From: Hordeum vulgare subsp. vulgare | Taxonomy: Eukaryota; Streptophyta; Magnoliopsida; Poales; Poaceae | Assembly (NCBI RefSeq): GCF_904849725.1 | Contig: NW_025422528.1 | Location: 53,501 to 117,500 of the forward strand | Direction: 5' to 3' | Length of the DNA: 64,000 bases | Shown: piece after piece, positions 15,513-34,000 of the stretch | Position numbering within the stretch: the stretch's first letter is position 1 | Layout: the number at the start of each line of letters is the position of its first letter | Program-made: the position numbers and the translations under genes | The notes under the pieces: generated by a model | Seen by the model: only the letters and a program-made list of their open reading frames with translations | What the model was told of the DNA's origin: nothing | Databases searched by the model: none

Positions 15513-15813
15513 ACTTAATGAAAAAAGGAAAGGTTCATAGAATTTTCTTCCCCTTCCCCTTTCCCCGAACTAAATAGCCCTAAGACCATTACCATTAATT
15601 CGTATTTTCCCATCAACTAGCTAAAATTGATTAACCCTAGGATTAGGATCCTTTTTGCTTTTTTCCTCTATGTTTACATACCACAGTAATTTGCTATAGA
15701 GAATTTTTAATTTCTATTAAATAAAAATAAGATAATATAAGATATTATTACTGGAATAAATTGCTATTTGATTTGATACATTGTGATCCTTAACGTTGAT
15801 GAATTAAGAAAAA
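15513..15813. other. rps4-trnS spacer
   Basis: A 301-bp spacer between the convergent rps4 and trnS-GGA genes, GC-poor and without an identifiable gene or strong hairpin. Confidence 0.5.
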
Positions 15814-15900
15814 CGGAAAGAGAGGGATTCGAACCCTCGGTAAACAAAAGTCTACATAGCAGTTCCAATGCTACGCCTTGAACCGCTCGGCCATCTTTCC
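15814..15900 (-). tRNA. trnS-GGA: tRNA-Ser (GGA)
   Basis: An 87-nt class II tRNA on the minus strand. It has acceptor GGAAAGA with TCTTTCC, anticodon GGA in TTGGAAC, a long variable arm (TATGTAGACTTTTGTTTACC) and T-arm GGGTTCGAATCCC. Confidence 0.95.
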
Positions 15901-16510
15901 TACATAACTTATTATGGAAAATAAACTGAGTGAATAGCGAGTTTTCTTATTCCTGCAGTACAGGTACAACCGCAACCGCTCGGGGGTTCCCTAGTTCTAT
16001 TGGAAAAATTCCTTTTGATCTAGGTGGAAGGATACAGGATTTTTTACTAGAAATTGCGCTCGCTATAAAATAAAAGTTTTAATTTAGGTTTTCCCGCAAC
16101 TAAAGAAAAAGAGAATGCAAGAATTCTTCTTATTGCATAATAAAATAAAGAAACCTTAGAATTCCGTTTGCATAAGATACGCTACACCATTGAAATCAAA
16201 AATAGAGTATGAGACAATTAATAACTTTGAAAACACGAAATAGTTGATGACATAAGTTGTTGTTCAGAAATAGGAAAGTGGAATGAAATCCAGTCTTAGT
16301 CAAATATTGCATATCTCTTCGTGTCCAAGCAGAAGGAAAAGGATACAATTTGAGCTGAGCGGAAAATCCATATCTCTCTTATCCATTTAAAACATATGGA
16401 TTTAGAGCATATGGATCAATCTATTTATAATTATAAGAATCGAATGTGTTTGTTTTTATGTTATTTTGTGAAGGAATGAAAACAATTCTATATAGAATGG
16501 CTTGGGAATT
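15901..16510. other. trnS-ycf3 spacer
   Basis: A 610-bp spacer carrying the 5' region of ycf3. It has an ATATGGATTTAGAGCATATGGAT near-duplication at about 16395-16415. No gene is visible. Confidence 0.5.
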
Positions 16511-18505
16511 ATGCCTAGATCCCGTGTAAATGGAAATTTCATTGATAAGACCTTCTCAATTATAGCCAATATTTTATTGCGAATAATTCCGACAACCTCA
16601 GGAGAAAAAAAGGCATTTACTTATTATAGAGATGGTGCGATTTGACTCTTTTTTTTTTTGCTTTTTTTTAGACCTACCTATACCTCAGTCTTAGGAAAAA
16701 GAAAAGGGGTTGGCATAGAGAGAACCAAATTTGTAAAGCAAGCAAACCCACGCTTCGGGAAGGTGAGGCGAACTAACAATTCCTTCCGTCGTGTATCCTC
16801 GATTGATGCGGCTTCAGATACTTCAATTGTAGATTTGAGTATTGAGCGAAAGGTTACACCTACAGGATATGGTATGGTATGGATTACAGGCCACTCTATT
16901 AGTATCCGTAGGCAGCATAGGGGAGAAAAGCACTACACCTAGAAATAGGAATCAACAAGAGAAAAACTTTGGTAGAAATTACCCCTTTCCTGATCGGTAT
17001 CAGGGCTGGGAAGAATGGTTGGGATAACAAACAACCATCAGGTTTGTACTTTGGATACCCCTATAACCATCAAAGATCGTTGAAGTAGCTAATTCCTCTA
17101 AATAGGAGGCGTTGAGAACAAAGAAATTATTGGAGCTATCGTTTTCCTCTAGCATTAATAGAATTCATTGGTGTTAAGAAAAACCTCTTGTGGGAAGGTT
17201 GGCTAGAGATTTCTTGGAAAAATACCAGCCCCTTTCGGTTCATAATGAGACGGGACTAATTCTATTTTGATTCTATAGATTAAGATTATTTCGCTTAGTA
17301 CTATTATGTACAGAAGGGAGGAGCCGTATGAGATGAAAACCTCATGTACGGTTTTGGAACGGAGATTTTTTGAATAGAATGAACGACCGTAACGGATGTT
17401 GGCTCAATCCGAAGGAAATTATGCGGAAGCTTTGCAAAATTATTATGAAGCTACGCGACTAGAAATCGATCCCTATGATCGAAGTTATATACTCTATAAC
17501 ATAGGCCTTATACACACAAGCAATGGAGAGCATACAAAGGCTTTGGAATATTATTTCCGGGCACTAGAACGAAACCCCTTCTTACCGCAAGCTTTTAATA
17601 ATATGGCCGTGATCTGTCATTACGTGCGACTATCTCCACTATAGAAAGACAAAAAAAGAGAGGATCAAATTTTCTAGTAAATACTGGAAAAAAGGGCTTT
17701 CTACATAGGGATCGTAAAAACAACGATTTTTCCCTATCAGCTGTAGGAAGGAAGGACACTTCACGAGAATCAAAAAACGAAGAAAGTATGGCCTATACTA
17801 CTACTCTATGGATAAAGTTTCTCAAATTGATAGAGAAAGCACCGTAAAGATCAATTAGTGAGCGACTGGGTCGATACAACTAAAAAAAACTGCTTACTTA
17901 TCCCATGATATGGGGCAAAATTTAGGAATCCGCTTATGTAATAGAGCCGATCCACTAAGGGATTAAGCAGCGGTGTAGTATCAGATCCCAAAGATAGTAA
18001 GTTCTTTTTTCTTTCTTATGGAAAAAAGTCTTTTTCAAGGATTCTATAGAGATTTCATATATGAAACCGGGATAGTTACCTTTCAGAAAATTTGAACGAA
18101 GGCTCTATATCTATCTATGCTTCATTCTTCTGAAGGTGGGAAAAAAGATCAAACTAATTATTGAGAAAAATTAGGGTTTGAAACTTAGGTAATTAATTTC
18201 TTCTGCTTAACACAAGAACAAATTGGATCGATTTTTGATAAATCGAATTCAGTTAAGATAGGGGAAATTAAGATAGCAATTTCTGAGCCGTATGAGGTAG
18301 GAAACTCTCAAGTACGGTTCTAAGGGAAGGAACTGCCTATTCCGACCGAGGAGAACAGGCCATTCTAGAGGGTGATTCGGAAATTGCGGAAGCTTGGTTT
18401 GATCAAGCTGCTGAATATTGGAAACAAGCTATAGCGCTTACTCCGGGAAATTATATTGAAGCACAAAACTGGTTGAAGATTACGAAGCGCTTTGAATTTG
18501 AATAA
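16511..18505 (+). CDS. ycf3: Photosystem I assembly protein Ycf3 (two introns)
   Basis: Ycf3 (PafI) is a thylakoid-associated TPR protein that chaperones assembly of PsaA/PsaB. Three exons, 16511-16634, 17394-17623 and 18347-18505, join to 170 residues. Exon 1 starts [16 protein letters not shown], exon 2 starts within the Gly before [13 protein letters not shown], and exon 3 encodes [17 protein letters not shown] to the end. Both introns (759 and 723 bp) begin GTGCGA and end AC, with domain V hairpins (GAGCCGTATGA...) at about 17320-17358 and 18286-18324. They are group II. Three TPR-like repeats lie in exons 2-3. Junctions were placed by reading frame and intron boundary rules. Confidence 0.94.
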
Positions 18506-21429
<2,924 letters not shown>

Positions 21430-21436
21430 TGGCTAG

Positions 21437-23659
<2,223 letters not shown>

Positions 23660-23805
23660 TTTAGTTTGTTTTTTTGTACTGTATCAGCACCTAGTTCATT
23701 ACTCTTGATAGAGAGGGAGGATCCGCCTTCTTAAATTTCTTTTTCTATTTATTTTTCCATCTAGGATTAGAACCGTATACTTGATAATAATAGCAACGGC
23801 ACATT

Positions 23806-24117
23806 ATGGCAAAAAAGAGTTTGATTCAGAGGGAGAAGAAGCGGCAGAAATTAGAACAGAAATATCATTTGATTCGTCAATCTTTAAAAAAAAAGATAAG
23901 AAGCAAAGTTTCTCCCTTGAGTTTGAGTGAAAAAACGAAAATGCGAGAAAAATTGCAATCCCTACCGCGTAATAGTGCACCTACACGCCTTCATCGACGT
24001 TGTTTTTTGACCGGAAGACCTAGAGCTAACTATCGACATTTTGGGCTATCCGGACACGTACTTCGAGAAATGGTTTATGAATGTTTATTACCGGGTGCAA
24101 CAAGATCCAGTTGGTAA
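23806..24117 (+). CDS. rps14: 30S ribosomal protein S14
   Basis: S14 is a small-subunit ribosomal protein of the 30S head. The product is 103 residues, starting [20 protein letters not shown]. It has the basic N-terminal helix and the conserved C-terminal block [20 protein letters not shown]. It is co-transcribed behind psaA-psaB. Its downstream neighbour is a tRNA relic instead of an intact trnfM, a result of the grass inversion. Confidence 0.98.
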
Positions 24118-24182
24118 GGATAAAATACCCTTTCGTATTTGTATGGATTTCTGGAATTGATAATCATAGAGGAGCCCTCTTT

Positions 24183-24265
24183 ACCATTCTGTATAAATGG
24201 ACTATTCTATTTGTATAGATATGGTAGAGGGACGTATCGAACCCTCTTTTATCCACTAGTTACCC
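24183..24265. repeat. Dispersed repeat shared with the trnfM region
   Basis: This ~80-bp stretch (CTGTATAAATGGACTATTCT... ACCCTCTTTTATCCACTAGTT) is clearly related to 47893-47975, just past trnfM, and more loosely to 47724-47806, just before trnfM. The copies lie about 23 kb apart, at the two sides of the grass 28-kb inversion. Confidence 0.85.
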
Positions 24266-24276
24266 CTCTTTAGTTT

Positions 24277-24352
24277 AAGAGTATAGAGCAGTTTGGTAGC
24301 TCATAAGTCTCATAACCTTGGGGTTGCGGGTTCGATTCCCACTACCGGCCCC
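24277..24352 (+). pseudogene. Chimeric trnfM/trnG pseudogene
   Basis: The 5' two thirds match trnfM-CAU (TAGAGCAGTTTGGTAGCTC, CTCATAACCTTG). The 3' third matches trnG-UCC (GCGGGTTCGATTCCC then ACTACCGGCCCC, compare 47699-47724). The two ends (AAGAGTA and TACCGGC) cannot form an acceptor stem, so it is not functional. Such tRNA chimeras are known from grass plastomes and attributed to recombination between tRNA genes during the inversions. Confidence 0.85.
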
Positions 24353-24509
24353 ATACTCCTTCTTTAATGATATATGCATGATATATACATCATCCATTTG
24401 TATCTGGATTTTTTGATTTCCTAAAAGAGTTTTGGTCTAACAGTTTTTTCTCGGAAGAAGACAACAAATAAAAGAAAGAATAAAAGAAAGAATAAAATAC
24501 GAAAGAAAA

Positions 24510-24581
24510 GCGTCCATTGTCTAATGGATAGGACAGAGGTCTTCTAAACCTTTGGTATAGGTTCAAATCCTATTGGACGCA
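24510..24581 (+). tRNA. trnR-UCU: tRNA-Arg (UCU)
   Basis: A 72-nt cloverleaf with acceptor GCGTCCA paired to TGGACGC, anticodon TCT in CTTCTAA and T-arm AGGTTCAAATCCT. It lies between the chimeric tRNA relic and the 3' end of atpA. Confidence 0.95.
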
Positions 24582-24706
24582 ATCTTATTTCTATCTATTC
24601 TTTAAATAACTATACTAAACTAAAAACAAAGAAAACTTTTTTGCATGATTCAAATAACAAGAGTAGACATGCAAAATAACAAGAGTAGATATGCCAAATT
24701 TATTTG

Positions 24707-26221
24707 TTACTGAAGGGAAAACCGTTCCAGCTGTTCCTGAATAGCTTCCTTCAAAAGGATTTCCGCTTGCTCGGTGAATGTCTTGCTAGAAGATATAATT
24801 TCTTGGAATTGAGGTTTAGTATCTTTTAGGTGTTTACGTAACTCATCCAGAAATTTATTTACCTGTTCGATTTCTAACGAATCAAGATATCCTCTTGTTC
24901 CGGTATAAATAGTAGCTATCTGCTCTTCCACTGGGAGAGGATTTGCCTGGGATTGTTTAAGCAATTCCCTTAATCGTCGACCCCTTGCCAATTGATTCTG
25001 ACTTGTTTTATCGAGAGCAGAGGCGAATTGTGCAAAGGCTTGTAACTCTGCGAATTGAGCTAGTTCCAATTTTGATTTGCCAGCTACTTGTTTCATGGCT
25101 TTAATTTGAGCCGCGGATCCTACTCTGGAAACAGAAATACCCACATTAATAGCGGGTCGAATTCCGGCATTGAATAGATCCGCCGATAAGAATATTTGTC
25201 CATCTGTAATGGAGATTACATTAGTAGGAATATAGGCGGAAACGTCTCCAGATTGAGTCTCAACTATTGGTAAAGCGGTCATACTTCCTTCGCCTAAAAG
25301 AGAATTTAATTTAGCGGCTCTTTCTAAAAGGCGTGAATGCAAATAAAAAACATCCCCTGGATAAGCCTCACGGCCGGGAGGTCTTCTTAATAGAAGGGAC
25401 ATTTGGCGATAAGCTTGTGCCTGTTTGGAGAGATCATCATAAATTATTAAAGTATGCCGTTCGCGGTACATAAAATACTCAGCCAGGGCTGCTCCCGTAT
25501 AAGGAGCGAGGTATTGTAATGTAGCAGGTGAATCCGCCATTTCAGCTACTACAATAGTGTATTCCATGGCCCCCTCCTCATGGAAAGTAGTTACTACTTG
25601 AGCTACGGAGGATGCTCTTTGACCGATAGCTACATAAACACATATTACACCTTGCCCTTTTTGATTGAGAATTGTATCTGTAGCTACTGCTGTTTTGCCA
25701 GTCTGTCTGTCCCCAATAATTAACTCTCGCTGACCGCGCCCTATAGGAATCATCGAATCGATAGCAATAAGCCCTGTTTGAAGAGGTTCGTATACGGAAC
25801 GCCTGGAAATTATACTTGGAGCAGGAGATTCAATTAAGCGAGATTCGGAAGCTATAATTTCGCCTTTCCCATCAATAGGTTTAGCCAGAGCATTTACAAC
25901 ACGACCCAAGTAAGCCTCACTCACGGGTATCTGAGCAATTCTTCCTGTTGCTTTTACAAAACTGCCCTCTTGTATCATCAACCCATCGCCCATTAATACA
26001 ATCCCAACATTTTTGGATTCCAAATTCAGAGCAATACCCCTAGTACCTTCTGCAAATTGGACTAATTCACCCGACATTATTTCACCAAGACCTATAATAC
26101 GAGCAATCCCATCCCCCACTTGAACTACGCGACCTATATTCTCAATCCCTACTTTCCTATTATATTGTTCAATACGTTCGCGGAGAATTTTATGAATTTC
26201 GTCGACTCGAAGGGTTGCCAT
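24707..26221 (-). CDS. atpA: ATP synthase CF1 alpha subunit
   Basis: Alpha subunit of the catalytic head of chloroplast ATP synthase. From [20 protein letters not shown] the product is 504 residues. The Walker A-like GDRQTGKT is at 170-177. The motif [20 protein letters not shown] and the alpha/beta signature ([14 protein letters not shown]) follow. The frame stays open upstream to 26296, but those 25 residues are unlike homologues and nearly reach atpF. It is the last gene of the rps2-atpI-atpH-atpF-atpA operon on the minus strand. Confidence 0.98.
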   Translation of the reverse strand: MATLRVDEIHKILRERIEQYNRKVGIENIGRVVQVGDGIARIIGLGEIMSGELVQFAEGTRGIALNLESKNVGIVLMGDGLMIQEGSFVKATGRIAQIPVSEAYLGRVVNALAKPIDGKGEIIASESRLIESPAPSIISRRSVYEPLQTGLIAIDSMIPIGRGQRELIIGDRQTGKTAVATDTILNQKGQGVICVYVAIGQRASSVAQVVTTFHEEGAMEYTIVVAEMADSPATLQYLAPYTGAALAEYFMYRERHTLIIYDDLSKQAQAYRQMSLLLRRPPGREAYPGDVFYLHSRLLERAAKLNSLLGEGSMTALPIVETQSGDVSAYIPTNVISITDGQIFLSADLFNAGIRPAINVGISVSRVGSAAQIKAMKQVAGKSKLELAQFAELQAFAQFASALDKTSQNQLARGRRLRELLKQSQANPLPVEEQIATIYTGTRGYLDSLEIEQVNKFLDELRKHLKDTKPQFQEIISSSKTFTEQAEILLKEAIQEQLERFSLQ

Positions 26222-26312
26222 TAGTGTTTCTTGACTCTTTTTTCGAAAGCAAGGGGAAAAATAATGCCTAAATTCTAAACGAAAGTAGAAGTTCAAGGCC
26301 TAATTAATTTAA

Positions 26313-27696
26313 TTATCTCTTCCATTCCAGGGACCCGAGAATGCCAATATTAGCACGAATCGTACGGAAATGTAACTCGGTATTCAAACAACTATTCAGA
26401 GTTCCTAGAGCTCCTTGTACGGCCTGTTGGAAAACCCGCTGTCGGACCTGATTCATTGCCCTTTGTTTTTCAAAATAAAGGGTTTCGTTTTTAGACTTTT
26501 CTAATTGTTCCAAACTAATAGAAGTAGCATTAATCAAATTTGCTTTTTCTCGTTCTATCTCAGAGTATCCATTCATTCGATACTCATCCGCTTCTAGTTC
26601 GACTTTCTGTAATCGAATCCGAGCTTTTTCGAGTTGCTCAATGGTCCCTCTACGCAATTCTTCTGAATTTCGAATAGTACTCAAGATCCTCTGTTTTCGA
26701 TTATCTAATAAATCTTTTAATGAAAGTAGATTATTTTGTAAGTTTACAACTTTTATGATCTCTTCCCGAACCAAACATGAATCTTTCGATTCATTTGGCT
26801 CTCACGCTCCTTTTTTTCTTTTTTTGCTATAGCAATTTCCATATCTTTTTTTAAGTATAAGTAATGAGCCTATCCTCTATCTTATTTTTTATGTTTATAT
26901 TTCAATATACCGAAACCTATATAAGACTAGATAAATATTAAGAGGACTCTTCCGCCTAGATAAAAATATATCATGGTCAGCAAAGTTGTTTCTTTATTTA
27001 TATTTGCCCTTTAGTTAATAATTTCAATTTCATTAAGAAAAACTAACTAAATAAATGGAAAATGAAAATTAATAGAATTCTTTTTTTTTTTCTTCAAATC
27101 CAAAAAATTTCTCTTTTTTATACATAGGTCGTCGATTCGGCATTGGTTAAAAAAGGGCAGGGTGCCCCTTCTTTTTTTTTCTAGTAAATAGTTCAAACCA
27201 TTTTATCGATATGAGTGTTCTATATCAGATAAATTTTACATTAGCTATTTCCCGTTTAAATTCGGTACTAATACTAATATAGTTGTAGAAAGAGTACCTC
27301 TTTTTGCCTGGACTTCAAGCAGTTTAGCTTTAACCGTGTTAATGGTCTCACATTCTTGGTTTATAGAGAATCAAAATTGATTTACCAATGAGTCGCGAAA
27401 TGCTATGGTTCTTCCATATGATTTCTGAATTTATTCAGAAGTAATTCGTCGAGATCGTGCACCCTTTTCTTATTTATCCGAAAAATACTAAAAAATATTC
27501 TAAAGTGCAGCCGGATAGATCCAATCTATTCTTGAAATAGACAACTCGCACACACTCCCTTTCCAAAAAAAATCAAAACACCAACCACTACAGTTAGATT
27601 TATTAGATTTGTTGCTAAAATATCGGTATTAAGCCCGAAACTGCCAGCGGATGGCCAGTGAGCTAAAAAAACGAAAGAATGGGTTACATTTTTCAT
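26313..27696 (-). CDS. atpF: ATP synthase CFo subunit I/b (one intron)
   Basis: AtpF is the b-type stator stalk subunit of ATP synthase. Exon 1 is 27552-27696 (145 bp) and exon 2 is 26313-26719 (407 bp), joining to 183 residues. The product starts [20 protein letters not shown] with a membrane span at about 30-48, then a long charged helix ([20 protein letters not shown]). The 832-bp intron starts GTGCGAG and ends AT; its domain V hairpin lies at about 26764-26798. It is a group II intron; in grasses its splicing needs nuclear factors and MatK. It is followed by atpA. Confidence 0.94.
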
Positions 27697-28151
27697 ATGC
27701 TCTCCTCTTATAGATAGGACGAACAAAGAACAAAGTTTTTCGATCACTTACTTCGCTCGCCCTTTTTTGATCGGTTTTTTTAATGCAAATAGATTCAATC
27801 TAGTAATTTCTTTTAGATTAAGTCTTAGGTCTTGTTTGACCGGTGAAAGGCTTCCTTTGTTGAAATGTTCCGTTCCCAAAATTCCTAAAATAAAAGGAAA
27901 AAACTTTCCACTTTCCTAAACTAAGGACGGGAAATAAGAAGGCGAGCATATCTTCTAAATTAATCATACTCAACTCAGCCCTTCCTAGAATGCGGTATTA
28001 TCTGTCCCGATAAATAGATAATTCCAGGAGTAATAAATAGGAGTAAATTAAATAAAGTATTGATATAATTGGAATTGCGGAAGCAAATACCAATTTACTA
28101 AAAAAAGAAAAAAGTATCTAATCGAAATCGAAAGAACTTTTTTTTTTAGGA
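27697..28151. other. atpF-atpH spacer
   Basis: A 455-bp intra-operon spacer, AT-rich with no gene. In maize and other plants this spacer binds a PPR protein that defines transcript ends; no such site can be proven from sequence alone here. Confidence 0.5.
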
Positions 28152-28964
<813 letters not shown>

Positions 28965-29708
28965 TCAATGATGACCCTCCATGGATTCACCTATATAGGC
29001 TGCGGCTAATGTTGCAAAAATAAGAGCTTGAATACCGCTTGTAAATAATCCAAGAAACATGACCGGTATAGGGATTACTAAGGGGACTAAAGAAACAAGA
29101 ACAACAACGACTAATTCATCCGCCAATATATTCCCGAAAAGTCGAAAGCTAAGCGATAATGGTTTTGTGAAATCTTCTAGGATGTTAATTGGTAAAAGGA
29201 TTGGGGTTGGTTTAATATATTTCTCGAAATAGCTCAATCCTTTTTTGCTAAGACCAGCATAAAAATATGCCGCTGACGTGAGTAAAGCTAAAGCAACAGT
29301 AGTATTTATATCATTCGTGGGCGCTGCTAATTCCCCATGGGGTAACTCTATAATTTTCCAAGGTAAAAGAGCACCCGACCAATTTGAAACAAAAATAAAA
29401 AGGAACATAGTTCCAATAAAGGGAACCCAGGGACCATATTCTTCTCCAATCTGAGTTTTGCTCAAGTCTCGAATAAACTCAAGGACATATTCAAAAAAAT
29501 TCTGCCCGTCGGTCGGGATGGTTTGTGGATTCCGAACAGCTATGACAACTGAACCTAGCAAGATAGTAATTACGACCCAAGAAGTGATGAGTACCTGGGC
29601 ATGAATTTGAAAACCTCCTATTTGCCAATAGAAGTGTTGGCCTACTTCTACACCCGATATATCGTATAACCCCTTGAGTGTTTTAATGGAACAAGGTATA
29701 ATATTCAT
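28965..29708 (-). CDS. atpI: ATP synthase CFo subunit IV/a
   Basis: AtpI is the a subunit of ATP synthase and supplies the proton half-channels. From [20 protein letters not shown] the product is 247 residues. The essential arginine lies in [15 protein letters not shown], with at least five membrane helices. The frame continues upstream to 29825, adding 39 residues with no family match, so the start at 29708 is preferred. It lies between rps2 and atpH in the operon. Confidence 0.97.
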   Translation of the reverse strand: MNIIPCSIKTLKGLYDISGVEVGQHFYWQIGGFQIHAQVLITSWVVITILLGSVVIAVRNPQTIPTDGQNFFEYVLEFIRDLSKTQIGEEYGPWVPFIGTMFLFIFVSNWSGALLPWKIIELPHGELAAPTNDINTTVALALLTSAAYFYAGLSKKGLSYFEKYIKPTPILLPINILEDFTKPLSLSFRLFGNILADELVVVVLVSLVPLVIPIPVMFLGLFTSGIQALIFATLAAAYIGESMEGHH

Positions 29709-29972
29709 ATTGTCCTCTGATAAAAATTGAACTTCAAAAAAGGAATTCTTTTGATTCAACCATCTCTTTCTCAACTCAGCAACTTGAACTATTAATTTGA
29801 TATTTAGGATACCAAGAAAGCACATCAGATCATAATATATATCAATACCCTCTAATATATATCAATATTCCCCTTCTTTTTTCTATGCAAAACAAATTCT
29901 ATGCAAAAAAAGATATAGTAAGTCATTCCATAAATCTACGCAGTTGTCCAAGAATTCACTATATATTCTTAA

Positions 29973-30683
29973 TCAACGATTTCTTATATAGAGAGAACGG
30001 CCCTCACAAATTGAAAATACTAATTTGTTAAGAATCAATCGAATTGAAGTCATAGTGTCATCGTTGGCTGGAATCGATATATTCGCGAGATCCGGGTCAC
30101 AATTTGTATCGACTAAAGAAATAGTAGGAATTCCCAAAATGGCACATTCCCGAAGAGCTATATACTCTTTTTGCTGATCAAGGACGATCACAATGTCTGG
30201 CAATCTCGTCATATATTTGATCCCGCCGAGATACCTTTGTAAGGTAGATAATTTTCTCTTCAAGATTGCCACATCTCTTTTTGGGAGATGGTGGAATTTT
30301 CCCATTTTTTCTTCCGCTCTTAAGTCTCTAAATTGAGAAAGTCTAGTTTTCGTAATCGACCAATTCGTTAACATACCACTGAACCACTTTTTATTAACAT
30401 AATGACAACGAGCCCTTATTGCAGCTGATGCTACTAAATCTGTTGCTCTTTTTTTGGTACCAACAATTAAGAAACTTTTTCCCTGACTTGCTGCATCAAA
30501 AACTAAATCACAAGCTTCTGATAAAAAACGGGCCGTTCTAGCGAGATTTATAATATGAGTACCTTTACGCTTTGCCGAAATGTAAGGGGCCATTTTAGGA
30601 TTCCATTTCTTAATACCATGACCAAAATGAACTCCTGCTTCTATCATCTCTTTCAAATTAATGTTCCAATATCTTCTTGTCAT
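29973..30683 (-). CDS. rps2: 30S ribosomal protein S2
   Basis: S2 is a small-subunit ribosomal protein. From [20 protein letters not shown] the product is 236 residues. It has the typical [12 protein letters not shown], the core [10 protein letters not shown] and the C-terminal [20 protein letters not shown] motif. A further in-frame ATG nine codons upstream (30710) follows a run of lysines and is not normally used. It is the first gene of the atp operon and follows rpoC2. Confidence 0.97.
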   Translation of the reverse strand: MTRRYWNINLKEMIEAGVHFGHGIKKWNPKMAPYISAKRKGTHIINLARTARFLSEACDLVFDAASQGKSFLIVGTKKRATDLVASAAIRARCHYVNKKWFSGMLTNWSITKTRLSQFRDLRAEEKMGKFHHLPKRDVAILKRKLSTLQRYLGGIKYMTRLPDIVIVLDQQKEYIALRECAILGIPTISLVDTNCDPDLANISIPANDDTMTSIRLILNKLVFSICEGRSLYIRNR

Positions 30684-31009
30684 TTTTTCCACACTTCCTT
30701 TTTTTTTCATCCTAACATTCCATTACGGAATTTATTTCTTTTTGAAGATTAAGAAAGATCCGAAATAGCTTGAAATAAATAAAATAATAATTGTTCTGAG
30801 AGAACCTTGTACTAAGAGTTGGCCATTGATACATTGATACATGGTATAAACAAAACCTTAATTTAATGAATTAACTGACTTGTTTTACTTATTAAAATAA
30901 AAATCTTAAAAATCTAAAATTTAACCTGTTAGTGTTCTAAGTTCAAAAGTCTAGTAAAGTAAAAAATATGTTTTATGTATCCTTAGGGTTAAATGTTAAA
31001 TGGGGGTTT
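30684..31009. other. rpoC2-rps2 spacer
   Basis: A 326-bp AT-rich spacer between the end of rpoC2 and rps2; it probably includes a promoter for the rps2/atp operon. No gene is seen. Confidence 0.5.
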
Positions 31010-34000
31010 TTATGTCTCATAAAAATTGTTTGTTACGTCAGAATCTGAAGAAACTAATTCTGTATGGAGAAACAAAAAATCTCTCATTTCCGACGCGAAT
31101 AGATTTTTTTTTTTTATTTCGAAATAAAGGTTCTTGTCTTGTGGGGAACGATGCACAAATTTTTGGAATCCGGTACCAACAGGTATAATCCCCCCCAGAA
31201 CTACGTTTTCTTTCAAGCCTTTCAACCAATCAATGCGACCTCGTAGGGCAGCTTTTGCTAAAACTCGAGCAGTTTCTTGAAAACTTGCTTCAGATATGAA
31301 ACTTTGGGTATTCAGGGAAGCCCTTGTTATTCCCAATAAGATTGCCCGATAATAGATCGATTCATCCAAAGCTCGCCCTGCTCGTTCCGCTCGCAATAGT
31401 CCGATTAATTCCCCAGGCGAAAAAACATTAGACATTCCATCTTCGGAAACCCGCACTTTTGATGTTACTTGGCGTATAATAATCTCTATATGTCTATTAT
31501 GGATCTGTACCCCTTGGGATCGATAAACCTTTTGGATTTTATTAACCAAAGAAATACGACTTTGGGCTATGGTTAGCTCAGCTCCAATCAAGAATCCCCA
31601 AGGGACCCCAAGAATTCTTGGTATACGCTCATTCCAATCCTCAATTCTCCTTTCGAGATTGGGGGATAATGAATCAATTGAACGCGCTTCAAAGATTTGT
31701 TCCACTTTTGGAAGACCTTGCGTTATGTCACTAGATCTCGATTTTTCATATATAAACGTAACTAACCTATCTCCCTTGTAAAGGATTTCTCCATAATGAC
31801 CATTAACAGTTGCTCCTGTAGTGGCCAAATAAGGTTTAGCTGCTCTTATAACAAAGGAATCCATATTTACACTGAAAATTTGACCAGATTTTTTTATGTG
31901 CGATTTAAATAGACATACATTTTCACAAATAAATTGTCCAAGGTGAATTATTGCCAATGTCTCTTCCCAAGAATCATGATGGACAAAGTGACAATTCAAA
32001 AGGAATGGATCCAACATTATGTTACTATCGAAATTGGAAATCCTTTTATTTTCATCTATTAAAGAGTATTTAAGTTCTTGAAGTACTTGGAAGGTTTGTT
32101 TCAAATTGTCAACGAACAAATATTTTTTTAGCAGGATTTTATTATGCGTTAGTAAATAGTAAGATGAAGAAAAATGCGATATACTAGCTACAATAGCCCC
32201 TAAGGGCCCAAAAATTTCTAGAATAGGAATTCTAGGATTCCATTCTTTTATCGCATTGGGATGTTTTGAATTCTTGAATAAACCAATTCGAGAACAGTTG
32301 GATGCCGACAAAATCATCAAAGATTGGTATTCTTTATTTCGATTCAACAAAGTGCCAATAGCTTCTTGATGTTGGCTAAGTGATTCAATCTTCGCCTTGG
32401 AATAAAAAGAATTGCTATTGGCGCGATCTAACCTATTATGGGGAGTCGGTCCTCCACTTGTCCTATCATACCTTTTTCGTGTATACGAAATAGTGGACTT
32501 GACTAACTCAATTCTTAGGAAATCGCGAATAAGATCATTTGCTCTTACCTCAACAAGGGAAGCACCAGCCTTTTCTTTTTCTTCTTGTTCCCAATTCACT
32601 ACTAAGCAAGTTCTAACAAATTGACTATTTGTGTGATAAATTCTTTGAGTTAACTTGCTATTTTCATGATAAATAAAATTGACAAGTCGAATTTGGAGAT
32701 TATTTTCTTCTTGCAAGAGATCCTGCGGGAAAAGTGTTGCTAAATTTCTTCCTTCGTCCATTTCATATGCCACTGTAGGGCGAACGGAAACAAAATACTT
32801 TTCCTTGCTCTTGAGAATTTTTTTCCGTTGAACATAGACCCAATTTTTCTTTTTTTTTGATTCCTTAGAATCTTTTTTTTGTCTTTCTGGCGGTATCAAA
32901 CACCCACCTAATATCTTATCTGCCTCTTCAGGAAAATGAATATCTCCGGAAAATATTTTGAGTTCCGTATGGCTTTTTTTTCTCTTCACTCGGACCAGTC
33001 CGCCTAGTCCACTTCTTGTATTTTTTGTGAGTTGTGTATCCACTCCAATAATACTATTGTCAAGTATCTTTAGGGATGAAGATCTCGGCAAGATATGAAG
33101 TTCTTGAAGAATGAAAAAAAACCGATCTACTTCTTTTTGGTATTTTAGACTAAATTCTTTTGTTCCTCGATGCTCAATCAAACCCTCTTTTTTTAAGATG
33201 GAATCTTCCTCTGGGCTCTCGTATTCGTCCTCTGAGTCTTCTTCTGAGTCTTCCTCTAAAGTACCATATTTTTCCTCGCCGCTTTCCCCGGGGCTGCCAT
33301 ATTCGTCTTCTGAGTCTTCTTCTAAAGTTCCATATTCGTCCTCTTGGGTCCTATATTTGCTCTCTGGGTTCCCATATTCCTCTTCTGAGTCTTTCTCTAA
33401 AGTCCTATATTCGTTCTCTGGGTTCCCATATTTGTTTTCTGGGCTCCCATATTCGTTTTCTAGGGTTTCATATTCGTATTCGTCTTCTAGGATTCCATAT
33501 TTAGATTCTTCTAGGGTTTCATATTCGTCCTCTCGGGTCCTGTATTCGTGTTCTAGGGTCTCATATTCCTCTTCTGAGTCTTCCGCTCGAGTCCTATATT
33601 CTTCTTCTAGGGTCCTATATCTAAATTTAACAATTCCTGAACCCTTTTTATCTTTTCTGTATCGGGGATCGTCAAAATAAGCAAAAATAGTATTTCTACG
33701 TAAAACACCCATAAAGGGGATTTCAATCGAAATCCCAAAACAGGATATTAGTTCTTTCTCTTGTTCTTGATGATATTGTAATGGAATGACGAACCTATTT
33801 CTTCGCTTTTTCGCCAACAAATCTGAATTATCTTGAAAAATAGAAGGATAGATCAAATTCCAATGGCCATTGGACATGATTCGATCCGACGTTGAATAAT
33901 CAAGAATTTCCCTATCTTTTTTACCATAAGTATTCATTTGATCTTGATCCTTGTGGAGTGAAAAAGACGCTATACTGGATCTGCACATACTTACGGATAA

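Noticed and set aside
17394..17644. ycf3 exon 2 as a separate 82-codon gene
   Set aside because: It joins in frame with exons 1 and 3 across group II introns; reading to 17644 runs into intron sequence.
33111..33680. 189-codon serine-rich frame antisense to rpoC2
   Set aside because: It mirrors the acidic repeat (Glu codons read backward give Ser/Phe); no independent sign of a gene.
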